The notes under the pieces are model-generated. The model worked only from the letters and a program-made list of their open reading frames with translations, did no database searches and had not been told where the DNA came from. This document shows, in pieces, positions 18,112-27,130 of a stretch of 64,000 bases of DNA. Each line of letters opens with the position of its first letter. Position 1 is the stretch's first letter. Source of the stretch: CAIUGU01 sp040080215 (GTDB lineage: Bacteria > Pseudomonadota > Gammaproteobacteria > Steroidobacterales > Steroidobacteraceae); contig JBEBIT010000007.1 in the NCBI GenBank assembly GCA_040080215.1, positions 1 to 64,000 of the forward strand, given 5' to 3'. The translations under genes were made by a program, and so were the position numbers.

Positions 18112-18450
18112 ATGACCACGCCATTTGCAGTTACCGATTATGTCGATTTTTCCAAGCGCATGCTGACTCCCGCGATCAAGTTCAACGAGATGGCGGTCAA
18201 GACGCTCGAGCAGATGGCTCGTTACCAGTACACGCTCGCCGGCGACTACCTCAACTTCGGCATCGAACAGCTGCAAAGCGTCTCGCAGACCAAGGACGTC
18301 GGCGAACTGGTGTCGAAGCAGAGCGAACTGGCCTCGAGCCTCGTCGAAAAGCTGACGAAGCGTTCGCAGGACCTCTCGAAGATCGCCGCTGACGCACAAG
18401 CCGGCTTCACGAAGTGGGTTGATGAAACGGCTGCCTTGAAGGTCGCGTAA
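18112..18450 (+). CDS. phaP: phasin family PHA granule protein
   Basis: A 112-residue amphipathic helical protein that coats PHA granules. It has the phasin core with alternating hydrophobic and Lys/Glu residues (AIKFNEMAVKTLEQMARYQ, then QSELASSLVEKLTKRSQD). It has no cysteine and no signal peptide. The ATG at 18112 is preceded by GAGAGGAATTCAC, a strong ribosome-binding site. A frame opening 48 bp earlier is not needed. It is followed by its own terminator, so it is monocistronic and probably repressed by PhaR. Confidence 0.9.
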   Translation: MTTPFAVTDYVDFSKRMLTPAIKFNEMAVKTLEQMARYQYTLAGDYLNFGIEQLQSVSQTKDVGELVSKQSELASSLVEKLTKRSQDLSKIAADAQAGFTKWVDETAALKVA

Positions 18451-18510
18451 GCCACCCCACTTAGTTTCTGTTCAAGTTTATTGCTGTCCTCTGTATCGAA
18501 TCCCCCTCTG

Positions 18511-18546
18511 AAGGACGGCGGCCCACCGGTCGCTGTCCTTTTTTTT
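18511..18546 (+). terminator. Rho-independent terminator of phaP
   Basis: A 13-bp stem with two G-U pairs (AAGGACGGCGGCC with GGTCGCTGTCCTT) and a four-base loop is followed by eight T. It separates phaP from phaR, so phaR needs its own promoter. Confidence 0.9.
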
Positions 18547-18678
18547 GACCCGCATCCCGCAAGGCACTTTTGCGCTGCGGCAGGGTCTCTCCTATCCTAG
18601 GGCGACCAGGCATGATTTCCGACCCTGGGGATCGTCCTTAAAAGGGTCGCACGAGTTCGCCTGACCACAGAGTGCCCA

Positions 18679-19170
18679 ATGACCGAAGAACGCCTGATCA
18701 AGAAGTACGCGAACCGTCGGCTGTACGACGCCTCGCAGAGCCGCCACATCACGCTGGACGACATCCGCACGCTGATCATCAGCGGCGAGAAGATCAAGGT
18801 CGTCGACGACAAGACCGGCGAGGACATTACGCGCCACATCCTGCTGCAGGTGATCGCGGACCAGGAACAGTTCGGCCGCCCCATCCTGTCCACACAGGTG
18901 CTCGAGTCGCTGATCCGTTACTACGGCAATGCGATGCAGGGCTTCCTGAGCGGCTATCTCGAGAAGAGCATCGAGACGTTCATGCAACAGCAGGACGTCA
19001 TGCAGGCCCAGATGAGCAAGATCATGACGGCTGCACCGCTCAATACGATGGCCGAGTTGACGCGGCAGAATCTCGAGGCGTGGAACAAGCTGCAAGGCAG
19101 CATGTTCTCCGCGTTCAAGCCACCGCGCGACGACGACGGCACAGTCGACACGGACAAGAGCCACTCCTAG
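18679..19170 (+). CDS. phaR: polyhydroxyalkanoate synthesis repressor PhaR
   Basis: A 163-residue transcription repressor. The N-terminus ERLIKKYANRRLYD, followed by TSRHITL-like and DDIRTLI segments, is the highly conserved PhaR DNA-binding domain. The accumulation-regulator domain follows (LLQVIADQEQ, then YLEKSIETFMQQQ). Known PhaR proteins bind both phasin promoters and PHA polymer, releasing phasin repression when polymer accumulates. The two boxes at 17992-18018 are its likely target here. The tail is acidic and unstructured. Confidence 0.92.
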   Translation: MTEERLIKKYANRRLYDASQSRHITLDDIRTLIISGEKIKVVDDKTGEDITRHILLQVIADQEQFGRPILSTQVLESLIRYYGNAMQGFLSGYLEKSIETFMQQQDVMQAQMSKIMTAAPLNTMAELTRQNLEAWNKLQGSMFSAFKPPRDDDGTVDTDKSHS

Positions 19171-19233
19171 CTCTGTTCGTGGCACCGGCAGCGACAGCTG
19201 GCGCGGCGCAGCGCTCTGCTAAACTGCGCGTTC

Positions 19234-20694
19234 ATGTCGCGAAAGATCTGCTTTGTTGCTTCAGAGATAACGCCGCTCGCCAAGACGGGCGGGCTTGCCG
19301 ACGTTGCGGGCGCGCTTGGTTGCTACTTGCACACCCAAGGGCACGACGTGCGGCTCTTCATGCCGTACTACTCGACGATCGACCTGCGCGGCCAGGTCCC
19401 GACCGCAATGGCGGACGTCCAGCAAGTCGTGGTCCAGCTGGGTTCGCAGCAGATGGCGTTCTCCTTGTACGAAACGACGCTGCCCGGCTCGGCCGTACCC
19501 GTCTATCTCGTCGACTGCCCGCAGCTCTATGCGCGCGAATCGCTCTACACCACTGCCGTCGATGAGCACCTACGGTTCTTCCTGTTCCAGATTGCCGTCC
19601 TCGAGTCCTGCCAGCGGCTGCGATTCCGGCCCGACATCATGCATTGCAATGACTGGCACACGGGATTGCTGCCGCTGTTGTTGCGCACCCGCTATGCGTG
19701 GGACGCGCTGTTCGCGCGAACACGGACACTCCTCACGATCCACAACATCGGCTACCAGGGCGTGTTTCCTGCCGACACCGCGACGGAACTGGGCCTGGAC
19801 ACCACGCCCGGGCTGCTGGATGAAGGCGAACTTTCGAGGGGCAACGTCAACTGGTTGCGTCAGGGGCTGCTGCTTGCGGATGCCGTGTCGACGGTCAGCC
19901 CGACGTATGCGCAGGAGATCTGCACTCCGCAAGGCGGCTACGGGCTCGATGACACGCTGCGTGCGCGGGCACGGCCTGCCATCGGCATCCTGAATGGCGT
20001 CGACTACGACGACTGGAACCCGGAAGTCGACAAGTTGCTGTCGCAGCACTACAGCGCGGACCGTCTCGACGGCAAGCGCAAGCTAAAGACAGAGCTGCAG
20101 GAGCGCTTTGGTCTTGGGCGCGAAGGCAGCGTCCCGCTGGCCGGCATCGTCTCCAGGCTGACGGTGCAGAAGGGCTTTGACCTGTTGTTCGATACCCTGC
20201 CGGCGATACTCGATACGCGCCCGATGCAGGTCGCCGTTCTCGGCACGGGGGAGCCCCGCTATGTCAGCTTCTTTGCCGAACTCACAAGGCAGTATCCAGG
20301 CAGGGTCGCGTTCCACACGGGTTACCACGAAGAACTCGCCCACCTCATCGAGGCGGGCAGCGACATGTTCATCATGCCGTCGCTCTACGAACCCTGCGGA
20401 CTGAACCAGATGTACAGCCTGAAATACGGGACAGTGCCGATCGTGAGACGCACCGGAGGCCTCGCCGATTCCGTTCAGATGTGGGATCCGCAGAGCAGCC
20501 AGGGCACGGGCATCGTGTTCAACGACTTCGACGCCCCGGCCATGCGCTGGGCGCTCGGGACAGCCCTCGACCTCTATGCCGACCGGGATGCGTGGTCACG
20601 AATCATGCGCAACGGGATGAGCCAGGATTTCTCCTGGAAGACCCAGGGCAGGGAATACGAACGTCTCTACGAACAGCTGATCGAGAAGGGCTGA
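19234..20694 (+). CDS. glgA: glycogen synthase (ADP-glucose)
   Basis: A 486-residue GT5 glycosyltransferase that extends alpha-1,4-glucan from ADP-glucose. The N-terminal KTGGLADV loop (from Lys17) binds the sugar nucleotide. HCNDWHTG and TIHNIGYQG are conserved, and the C-terminal EPCGLNQMYSLKYGT segment carries the catalytic acidic motif. The stop codon lies within the second copy of a 14-bp tandem duplication at 20677-20704. Without it the frame would continue further. The protein end still has the normal length. glgC is 0.6 kb downstream on the opposite strand. Confidence 0.93.
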   Translation: MSRKICFVASEITPLAKTGGLADVAGALGCYLHTQGHDVRLFMPYYSTIDLRGQVPTAMADVQQVVVQLGSQQMAFSLYETTLPGSAVPVYLVDCPQLYARESLYTTAVDEHLRFFLFQIAVLESCQRLRFRPDIMHCNDWHTGLLPLLLRTRYAWDALFARTRTLLTIHNIGYQGVFPADTATELGLDTTPGLLDEGELSRGNVNWLRQGLLLADAVSTVSPTYAQEICTPQGGYGLDDTLRARARPAIGILNGVDYDDWNPEVDKLLSQHYSADRLDGKRKLKTELQERFGLGREGSVPLAGIVSRLTVQKGFDLLFDTLPAILDTRPMQVAVLGTGEPRYVSFFAELTRQYPGRVAFHTGYHEELAHLIEAGSDMFIMPSLYEPCGLNQMYSLKYGTVPIVRRTGGLADSVQMWDPQSSQGTGIVFNDFDAPAMRWALGTALDLYADRDAWSRIMRNGMSQDFSWKTQGREYERLYEQLIEKG

Positions 20695-20704
20695 TCGAGA
20701 AGGG
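20677..20704 (+). repeat. 14-bp perfect tandem duplication at the glgA stop
   Basis: CTGATCGAGAAGGG occurs twice in direct contact (20677-20690 and 20691-20704). The first copy is read Leu-Ile-Glu-Lys-Gly, and the second is shifted so that its TGA ends glgA. It looks like a slippage event. Confidence 0.85.
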
Positions 20705-20712
20705 CCGACCGG

Positions 20713-21213
20713 CTAGCGCAGCATTCCGAGGTCGAGGCTGCCCGTGTCCTGGAACGGGATGGCCTTGACGAAGGGGATGTCGATGGCGACCTTGCCCGCG
20801 ATGGCATAGCTGACCTTGCTGTTGTCGCGGCCGTTCATCCGGGAAAGCAGCCTGCCGATGCTGCTCACGAAATTGGTCTTTACCGTCATGTCGAATTCGT
20901 TCTCGCCGCGCGCGGGCACGACGAACGGCTCGCCTGCGTTGCCTTCGGCAAAGCTGTCGCCTTCCAGGAAGAGCTCGTACTCGATGCCCTTGATGGGGAT
21001 CGACCGGCTGTTGGGGTTCTGCACGTGGAGTCGCACGCGGAACTGCTGGCTGAAGATGTCGGCCGACACCATGCCGATGCTGACCACCGTCAGTTTGGGC
21101 GCCTCGAGCTTCGGGGCCATCGTGGCGCAACCGCCGAGCGGCAACAGCACGACCAGAACGACAGCGAGGCGGCTGCGCGCCGTTACCAACAGGGCCTTGA
21201 AACTCTCGGTCAT
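20713..21213 (-). CDS. LEA14-like (LEA type 2) lipoprotein
   Basis: A 166-residue lipoprotein. The signal peptide ends in the lipobox LPLGGC. The mature part has one LEA type 2 / WHy-like beta-sandwich, recognisable from RVRLHVQNPNSRSIPIKGI with the conserved Asn-Pro turn. Such domains are linked to stress tolerance, but the molecular role is unclear. The ATG at 21213 is preferred over a codon at 21231, because it gives the more compact signal peptide. It sits between convergent glgA and the end of glgC, 50 bp downstream of glgC. Confidence 0.8.
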   Translation of the reverse strand: MTESFKALLVTARSRLAVVLVVLLPLGGCATMAPKLEAPKLTVVSIGMVSADIFSQQFRVRLHVQNPNSRSIPIKGIEYELFLEGDSFAEGNAGEPFVVPARGENEFDMTVKTNFVSSIGRLLSRMNGRDNSKVSYAIAGKVAIDIPFVKAIPFQDTGSLDLGMLR

Positions 21214-21263
21214 GACGGGCCATCTCCTCACGGGGCGGATGGCCCGGATCGTAACTTAAATCC

Positions 21264-22562
21264 TCAAGCCTCTGCGCGTCGCAGTGTCAGCAGCATGTCG
21301 CGCGTCACCAACACCACGCCCTGCTCGCTGACGTGGAAGCGCCTTGCGTCTTCCTGCGGATCCACGCCGATCTGCATGCCATCCGGCACGACGCAGCCGG
21401 TATCCAGGATCGCGCGCCTGACGACGCAATTCGCACCCACGCGCACATCGGGAAGAATGACTGCACGGTCGATGACACTGCGCTCGTCCACGCGGCAGTT
21501 GGAGAACAGCAGCGACTCGTTGACCTGGGCACCGGAGATGATGCACCCGCCCGAGACCATCGAGTTCACGGCCATCCCGCGACGGCCGTCGTCATCGAGC
21601 ACGAACTTCGCGGGTGGGTGCTGCCGCTGATACGTCCAGATGGGCCACTGCTCGTCGTAGATGTTGAGCTCGGGATGCACATGGACGAGTTCCATGTTCG
21701 CTTCGTAGTAGGCGTCCACGGTGCCCACGTCGCGCCAGTACTGCTGCGCGCGTGTCCGCACGTCGCGGAACGGATAAGCAAAGACCTTCATCTTGTCGAG
21801 CGCGGCCGGAATGATGTTCTTGCCGAAATCGTGGGCGGTCTCGGGATTCTGCGCATTCTCGTCCAGCATCCGCTCGAGCAGGCGCGCATTGAACACGTAG
21901 ATGCCCATGGACCCGAGCGCCAGGTGCTCCCTGCCGGGAATGCCGTCGGGGTTCTGCGGCTTTTCGGCAAAGCGCAGGACGCGATTCTGGGTATCGACCG
22001 TCATCACGCCGAACGCGCCTGCAGCCTGCTCCTTCGGCACTTCGACCACGCCCACCGTGATGTCGGCCTTGTTCTCGACGTGGTAGGCGATCATCGGGCC
22101 GTAGTCCATCTTGTAGATGTGGTCGCCCGCCAGCACGAGCACGTGGCGCGGACGATGCAGCCGGATGATGTCTAGGTTCTGGTACACGGCGTCGGCAGTA
22201 CCGCGGTACCAGAGCTGACCGAGCTGCTGCTGCGCGGGAATGATCTCGATGAACTCCCCGAACTCACCCCGCAGGTAACCCCAGCCGCGCTGGATGTGCT
22301 GGACGAGGGAATGAGACTTGTACTGGGTGAGTACGGAGACGCGCCGGATACCCGAGTTCAGGCAATTCGACAGCACGAAGTCGATGATGCGGAACTTGCC
22401 ACCGAAATGCGTAGCCGGTTTGCAGCGGTGGTCGGTCAACTGCTTGAGCCGCTCTCCCCTGCCTCCGGCCATGATGACCGCCAGCGTGTTCTGGGTGAGG
22501 CGACTGACGTAGCGGCGACCCGTCGCCGCCTTCCGCACCGACGTCTTGTTGCTCGGCTTCAT
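21264..22562 (-). CDS. glgC: glucose-1-phosphate adenylyltransferase
   Basis: A 432-residue nucleotidyltransferase making ADP-glucose for glycogen. The N-terminal AVIMAGGRGERLKQLTDHRCKP-type loop binds ATP, FGGKFRIIDFVLSN follows, and YWRDVGTVDAYYEANMEL marks the end of the catalytic domain. The left-handed beta-helix domain (VRRAILDTGCVVPDG) follows. The ATG at 22562 gives the usual GlgC length. An upstream extension to 22700 is Ser/Arg-rich and not homologous. It supplies the substrate of glgA nearby on the other strand. Confidence 0.92.
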   Translation of the reverse strand: MKPSNKTSVRKAATGRRYVSRLTQNTLAVIMAGGRGERLKQLTDHRCKPATHFGGKFRIIDFVLSNCLNSGIRRVSVLTQYKSHSLVQHIQRGWGYLRGEFGEFIEIIPAQQQLGQLWYRGTADAVYQNLDIIRLHRPRHVLVLAGDHIYKMDYGPMIAYHVENKADITVGVVEVPKEQAAGAFGVMTVDTQNRVLRFAEKPQNPDGIPGREHLALGSMGIYVFNARLLERMLDENAQNPETAHDFGKNIIPAALDKMKVFAYPFRDVRTRAQQYWRDVGTVDAYYEANMELVHVHPELNIYDEQWPIWTYQRQHPPAKFVLDDDGRRGMAVNSMVSGGCIISGAQVNESLLFSNCRVDERSVIDRAVILPDVRVGANCVVRRAILDTGCVVPDGMQIGVDPQEDARRFHVSEQGVVLVTRDMLLTLRRAEA

Positions 22563-22959
22563 CTTTGAATTCAGGTCCCGTGGCTGGGGTGGGCTGCGCT
22601 TTACCGCACTTGTTTGCGGCGTTGAAGCAATACTAGCCGAACGAAATTGTGCGCGGCGCGAAGTTGCACGATCTGCGTAGCCGACGACGGTTTTTCGCAC
22701 CGTTTGGGCGCACGGCTGGCGCGGTCAAGGCACTTTGCGCGCCATCTCAGGTCAATTGGATGGGATCGCCGGCGTGTTCCGAAGACCCCCGCGCAAATTC
22801 CGGTCAGTCGCGCGCCGGGCAAATCACGCACGAGACTGGCTGGCACGGAACTGCTGGAGACTGCGGCCAGCCGTGCAAACTGGCTATACTCGCGGCGGCC
22901 TTCACCATAGTTCAGGTTTTTTGTGGTGTAGTCGCAGCGGACTCCTCTGGTAAGAGACC
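22563..22959. other. intergenic region between divergent glgC and a secreted-protein gene
   Basis: About 400 bp lie without a convincing gene. On the plus strand TATACT at 22885-22890 is a good -10 box, but the -35 (near 22862) is weak. It could drive the gene at 22960. On the minus strand a TTGACC near 22725 is a possible -35 for glgC, without a clear -10. I see no terminator or repeat. Confidence 0.4.
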
Positions 22960-23622
22960 TTGCTTCTCGAAATTCAAACTGGTCCAGCCCGCGTTTGGCC
23001 CCCGGCATTGGTCTGTGCCCTCGCCTTTCCGTGGCTCACTGCGTACGCGCTGGCGAGCGAAGCACCCGCTGGAAACAAGTCAGCGTCGCCTCCCGCCATC
23101 GTTTCCTGTCTGGCCGATGGCAAGGGATTCTTCCGCGCACGGCTGCAAGGCAGCCTCAAAGCCGACCTCGATTGGGGCAACGACGGCACCGAGTGCACCG
23201 GCGCGCTGCGACCGGATGGGGGCGTACGCCTTGGCTTCAGCCGGGCGATCTATGCGGAAGGACAACGCCTCGTCGTGCTGTTCGGCATTGCCAACCTCAA
23301 GGAAGGGGTGTCTGCACGCGCGCTACCGGTCAATGTCACCGTCATTCGCCAAGGTACCGGGGAGTTCTACGGCACGCAGGGAGACGACAAGTGCACCCTC
23401 GATGAAGTGCGCCAAGTCCCCGTTGCCGGCATTCCCTTGCGGAACCGCATGTACCACGTGACGGCACGAGGCTTTTGCATCAAGCCCGCCCGTTCGCTGC
23501 GAGGCGATGGCGCCGTCATGATCACGCGATTCGACTTTGCCGGCCGCATCGATTTTTCCGAGGCCGACACGGCGGACGACCCGTCGGCGGCCCCCCGGAC
23601 CGCGGGCAGGAAGTCACCCTGA
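22960..23622 (+). CDS. secreted protein of unknown function
   Basis: A 220-residue protein not recognised. It begins with a TTG codon; no ATG precedes the signal-peptide-like segment (PPALVCALAFPWLTAYALA). The mature part is globular, with four cysteines that could pair and alternating polar/hydrophobic strands. Its stop and the ATG of the glutaminyl cyclase share a base (TGATG), so the two are coupled and probably work in the same compartment. The TTG start is weakly supported. Confidence 0.65.
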   Translation: MLLEIQTGPARVWPPALVCALAFPWLTAYALASEAPAGNKSASPPAIVSCLADGKGFFRARLQGSLKADLDWGNDGTECTGALRPDGGVRLGFSRAIYAEGQRLVVLFGIANLKEGVSARALPVNVTVIRQGTGEFYGTQGDDKCTLDEVRQVPVAGIPLRNRMYHVTARGFCIKPARSLRGDGAVMITRFDFAGRIDFSEADTADDPSAAPRTAGRKSP

Positions 23623-24419
23623 TGCGCCATGTCTTCGCTCTAGGCTTGCTGCTCTCGCTTCCGCCGATCGCGTGGGGTCAGGCGGCCAGAACTGCCATGG
23701 CGCCGGATACGTCCGGCTTTGAGATCATCAATACCTACCCTCACGACCCCACGGCATTCACGCAGGGCCTGGTCTACATCGACGGCTCGCTCTACGAGAG
23801 CACCGGACTGAATGGGCAGTCGTCGGTCCGCAAGGTCAAGCTCGAGACGGGCAAGGTCTTGCAGCAGCAGTCCGTCGACCCCAGGCATTTTGCCGAGGGG
23901 CTGACGGAGTGGGACGGCAAGCTGCTCCAGCTCACCTGGCAGTCCGGGATCGGCTTCATCTACGACAGGGCGACGCTGCGGCTCAAGGGAACGTTCAACT
24001 ATTCAGGCGAGGGATGGGGCCTCACTCACGACGGCAGTCGCCTGATCCTGAGCGACGGGAGCGCAAATCTACGGTTCCTGAATCCCGACTCGTTCCGCGA
24101 AATCGGACGTGTGGTCGTACGCGATCACGGCACGCCGGTCCAGGACCTCAATGAACTCGAGTTCATCAAGGGAGAGGTTTATGCCAACGTGTGGCACACG
24201 AACAAGATCGCCCGCATCTCCCCTGCGACGGGGGAAGTCCTCGGCTGGATCGATCTCACGGGCCTGATTGCCCAGCGCCTGCTGCCGCATTCAGAGGCCG
24301 TGCTGAATGGCATCGCCTACGACAGCGCCCACGACCGCCTCTTCGTCACCGGAAAACTCTGGCCCAGGCTGTTCGAGATCCGCCTGGGTCCCAAGGCGAG
24401 TGGGCCCGTCAAGCACTGA
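23622..24419 (+). CDS. glutaminyl-peptide cyclotransferase (plant/bacterial type)
   Basis: A 265-residue exported enzyme that cyclises N-terminal glutamine to pyroglutamate. It has a cleavable signal peptide (LLLSLPPIAWG). The five-bladed propeller family is recognisable from the FTQGLVY and YESTGLNGQSSV segments. VQDLNELEFIKGEVYANVW and LNGIAYDS near the end are also typical. Its 3' end overlaps the convergent M48 peptidase gene by 11 bp. It is coupled to the secreted unknown just upstream. Confidence 0.9.
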   Translation: MRHVFALGLLLSLPPIAWGQAARTAMAPDTSGFEIINTYPHDPTAFTQGLVYIDGSLYESTGLNGQSSVRKVKLETGKVLQQQSVDPRHFAEGLTEWDGKLLQLTWQSGIGFIYDRATLRLKGTFNYSGEGWGLTHDGSRLILSDGSANLRFLNPDSFREIGRVVVRDHGTPVQDLNELEFIKGEVYANVWHTNKIARISPATGEVLGWIDLTGLIAQRLLPHSEAVLNGIAYDSAHDRLFVTGKLWPRLFEIRLGPKASGPVKH

Positions 24420-26361
24420 CCGGCGCAGGTTCTTCCGCAAGCAGCGGGGGCAGCGGGCAATGCAGGGCGGCACACACTGTCCTCAGCAGTTCGGCTTCAG
24501 CAGTGGTCAGCTTGAGGTCGTTTGCAATGGTCTTGACCAGCGCCTCGACGAGCTGCTCCTTGGCGGCCGGCTGCAGCTCGTCAAGCTTGCCAAGCGCGAT
24601 GTCCAGCGGCTGCAACCAACCGTCAGGCACACGGAAGGACGGGCGATCCCTCGGCAACAGGTGATGCATGCCGGCTTCGTACGCTCGACGTGCAGCCGCC
24701 TCATCGTCGTGGCCGTGCTTGGCAAGGACACTGAATACCACACACAACGAGTCACTCGTCCCTTCCAGCGTCATCCGCCGGCTGCGCCTTGCGGGATCGA
24801 GCTCATCTTGAAGCTGAACCTCTGCCAGCTTTGCCAACGCGTATGCATGCAGGGAGCAGCGCCCTTCGTCCCGAAGCAGTGACTTGAGACAGGCTGCAAG
24901 CCGCTGCCTTTCCAGCTTCGAGAACTGGTGTATCGCGGGGAACAAGCGGAGGAACGCAGGCAGGCGCTGCATCGCTTCGAGCCCGTCGAGCTCAGGCAAC
25001 CACTTCGTCACGGCCTCCGCCGCCCGGCCTCCGAGCTGCTGCCTGATCAGCTCGACTTGCCGCGCCCGCACACTGGCGTCCGTGTCGATGGCGAATGCGA
25101 GCAGCAAGGCAACAGCCTGCCTGGGATTCTGCGTCGCGGTGATCATCGCGGCCGGCAGCGACAAGCGCAGGGCCTCTGCCATGCGTACGTGCGTCGTACC
25201 CGGATTGCCCACCAGCTGTGCGACGCCGGCAGGTGTTACCTGGAGCGGCGACAACCCGCCAGGCAATGCATCGCCGCGGATCGAATCGTCCTGTTGTTCG
25301 TCAGCAGACGCTGCAGCCTCTTCGGCAAGGAGCCTGGTTCTGGCCGCTTCGAAGGTCCGCTCGGTAAAGGAGGGATCCAGCAACCTGATCCGCTCGATGA
25401 GCGGCGGGTGCGTCGCAAAGAGCCTGTCTACGCCCGGTGCGAACAACATGTGCGCCACTTCTTCCGCATCGGCGTCGAGCAACCTCGACCCGTTAGACAA
25501 GGCACCGATCTTGATGAGCGCGCCACGCAAACCGTCGGGGTCGCGAGTGAACTGCACCGCCGATGCATCTGCAAGCGACTCCCGGCTGCGCGACACTGCG
25601 GCCTGGAGCAGGCGACCGAAGAACAGGCCAACGTACCCCACGATCATGACGACCAGCGCGGCCACCAGAATCGCCGCGACTGCTCCGCCGCCCTTCCTGC
25701 CGCCACCGCCACTGCGCGGCGCATGGCGCAGGACAAGCCTGGCAATGACCGCGATCGAGAGCAGGCCGAACAACAGGCCCATCATGCGGATGTTGAGGCG
25801 CATGTCGCCATTGAGTACGTGGCTGAACTCGTGGGCGATGACGCCCTGCAGCTCCGAACGCGTCAGTCGGGTCAGGGCTCCACGAGTGACGGCGATCGCC
25901 GCGTTTGCCGGATTGTGGCCGGCTGCGAAGGCGTTGATTCCAAGCTCGTGGTCGAGCACGAAGACCTGGGGCATGGGCACGCCCGAGGCGATGGCCATTT
26001 CTTCGACGACATTGAGGAGCCGACGGCGCTCGGGATCCGACGTATCGGCCGTGACCAGCTCGCCGCCGAGCGACTGCGCCACGACACCGCCACCCTGGCT
26101 GAGCATCGCGGTCTTGTAGAGACTCGCAACGCCAACGACACCGAACACCGCCACCATGCTCCAGAAGGCGAGCGAGGTGTGCTCATCGAGCCACAGCGGA
26201 TCCAGCAGCGCGCCGCCACTCGATGCGGTGTCAAGAAACCTGGCGACAATCAGCACGACAGAAGTAACGGCCAGTGCCACCAGGATGACTGCCAGCAGGA
26301 ACAACACGACGAGCTGGCGGGACAGCCGGCGCGTCTCGACCTGGCGGCCGAAGAAATCCAT
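24409..26361 (-). CDS. M48 (HtpX-like) membrane metallopeptidase with C-terminal helical extension
   Basis: A 650-residue inner-membrane zinc protease. Two N-terminal TM helices are followed by the zinc motif VIAHEFSHVLNGD (His177, His181), two more TM helices, and SRSRESLADASAV with the third ligand Glu. HtpX-like enzymes degrade misfolded membrane proteins. The C-terminal half (from about residue 390) is extra. It is helical and ends in a LTTAEAELLRTVCAALHCPLPP segment that resembles TerB-like domains. It is the second gene after lemA (24 bp gap), a common pairing. Confidence 0.88.
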   Translation of the reverse strand: MDFFGRQVETRRLSRQLVVLFLLAVILVALAVTSVVLIVARFLDTASSGGALLDPLWLDEHTSLAFWSMVAVFGVVGVASLYKTAMLSQGGGVVAQSLGGELVTADTSDPERRRLLNVVEEMAIASGVPMPQVFVLDHELGINAFAAGHNPANAAIAVTRGALTRLTRSELQGVIAHEFSHVLNGDMRLNIRMMGLLFGLLSIAVIARLVLRHAPRSGGGGRKGGGAVAAILVAALVVMIVGYVGLFFGRLLQAAVSRSRESLADASAVQFTRDPDGLRGALIKIGALSNGSRLLDADAEEVAHMLFAPGVDRLFATHPPLIERIRLLDPSFTERTFEAARTRLLAEEAAASADEQQDDSIRGDALPGGLSPLQVTPAGVAQLVGNPGTTHVRMAEALRLSLPAAMITATQNPRQAVALLLAFAIDTDASVRARQVELIRQQLGGRAAEAVTKWLPELDGLEAMQRLPAFLRLFPAIHQFSKLERQRLAACLKSLLRDEGRCSLHAYALAKLAEVQLQDELDPARRSRRMTLEGTSDSLCVVFSVLAKHGHDDEAAARRAYEAGMHHLLPRDRPSFRVPDGWLQPLDIALGKLDELQPAAKEQLVEALVKTIANDLKLTTAEAELLRTVCAALHCPLPPLLAEEPAPVSA

Positions 26362-26385
26362 CGCGACCCGTTCCGCGCGCCCGGG

Positions 26386-26970
26386 CTAGGTGAAGCTGAC
26401 CTTCGGAACCTCGCGCATCGCGGGTGACTCGATCTGCAGCAGCGCAGCAGGATCGAAGCCGAACATGCCGGCGACGACGCTGCTCGGGAAGGTCTCGCGG
26501 GCATTGTTGTAGCCCGTGACGGAATCGTTGTAGGCCTGCCGCGCGAAGGCCACCTTGTTCTCGGTCGATGTCAGCTCTTCGGAGAGCTGCATCATGGTCG
26601 TGTTGGCCTTGAGGTCCGGATACGACTCTGACAACGCGAACAGGCGCCCGAGCGCCCCGTTCAGCGCGGTCTCGGCCCCGGAGAGTTGCTCGACGGCAGC
26701 GGCGCTACCAGGATTGGCGGCAGCCGCCTTGAGTCCAGAGACCGCCGTATTGCGCGCGGCGATCACGGCTTCAAGCGTCTCGCGCTCGTGCTTCAGGTAG
26801 CCCTTCGCGGTCTCCACGAGATTGGGGATCAGGTCGTGGCGACGCGTCAGCTGCACGTCGATCTGCGCAAAGGCGTTCTTGAAACCGTTGCGGGCCGTTA
26901 CCAGCCGGTTGTAGGCGCTGACCAGGAACAGCAGGAAGAAGACGATCAGTCCAAGGACGATCCAGCTCAT
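26386..26970 (-). CDS. lemA: LemA family protein
   Basis: A 194-residue membrane-anchored coiled-coil protein. An N-terminal TM helix (IVLGLIVFFLLFLVSAYN) is followed by the LemA signature around NAFAQIDVQLTRRHDLIPNLVETAKGY. YNDSVTGYNNARETFPSSVVAGMFGF lies near the end. The function is unknown; it is often paired with M48 peptidases, as here. The ATG at 26970 has GGGAG upstream. A longer frame to 27042 is not LemA-like. Confidence 0.9.
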   Translation of the reverse strand: MSWIVLGLIVFFLLFLVSAYNRLVTARNGFKNAFAQIDVQLTRRHDLIPNLVETAKGYLKHERETLEAVIAARNTAVSGLKAAAANPGSAAAVEQLSGAETALNGALGRLFALSESYPDLKANTTMMQLSEELTSTENKVAFARQAYNDSVTGYNNARETFPSSVVAGMFGFDPAALLQIESPAMREVPKVSFT

Positions 26971-27130
26971 GCGTGTAACTCCCGAGGAAGACTTTTCGAT
27001 TGCGACGGGCACAGGCGGTTCGCGCTGCCCCATCGGGTGCACGGCGGGCCAGCCGCCGCATTATGACACCCTGCGGCCAGTTCGGCCTGCTAGACCGGGA
27101 GCAGGCCGGTTCAGGGAGCGCGTGGAGTGC

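Noticed and set aside
24928..26427. Plus-strand frame of 499 codons opposite the M48 gene
   Set aside because: Antisense shadow rich in Arg, Gln and His; the minus frame has the HEFSH motif and TM helices.
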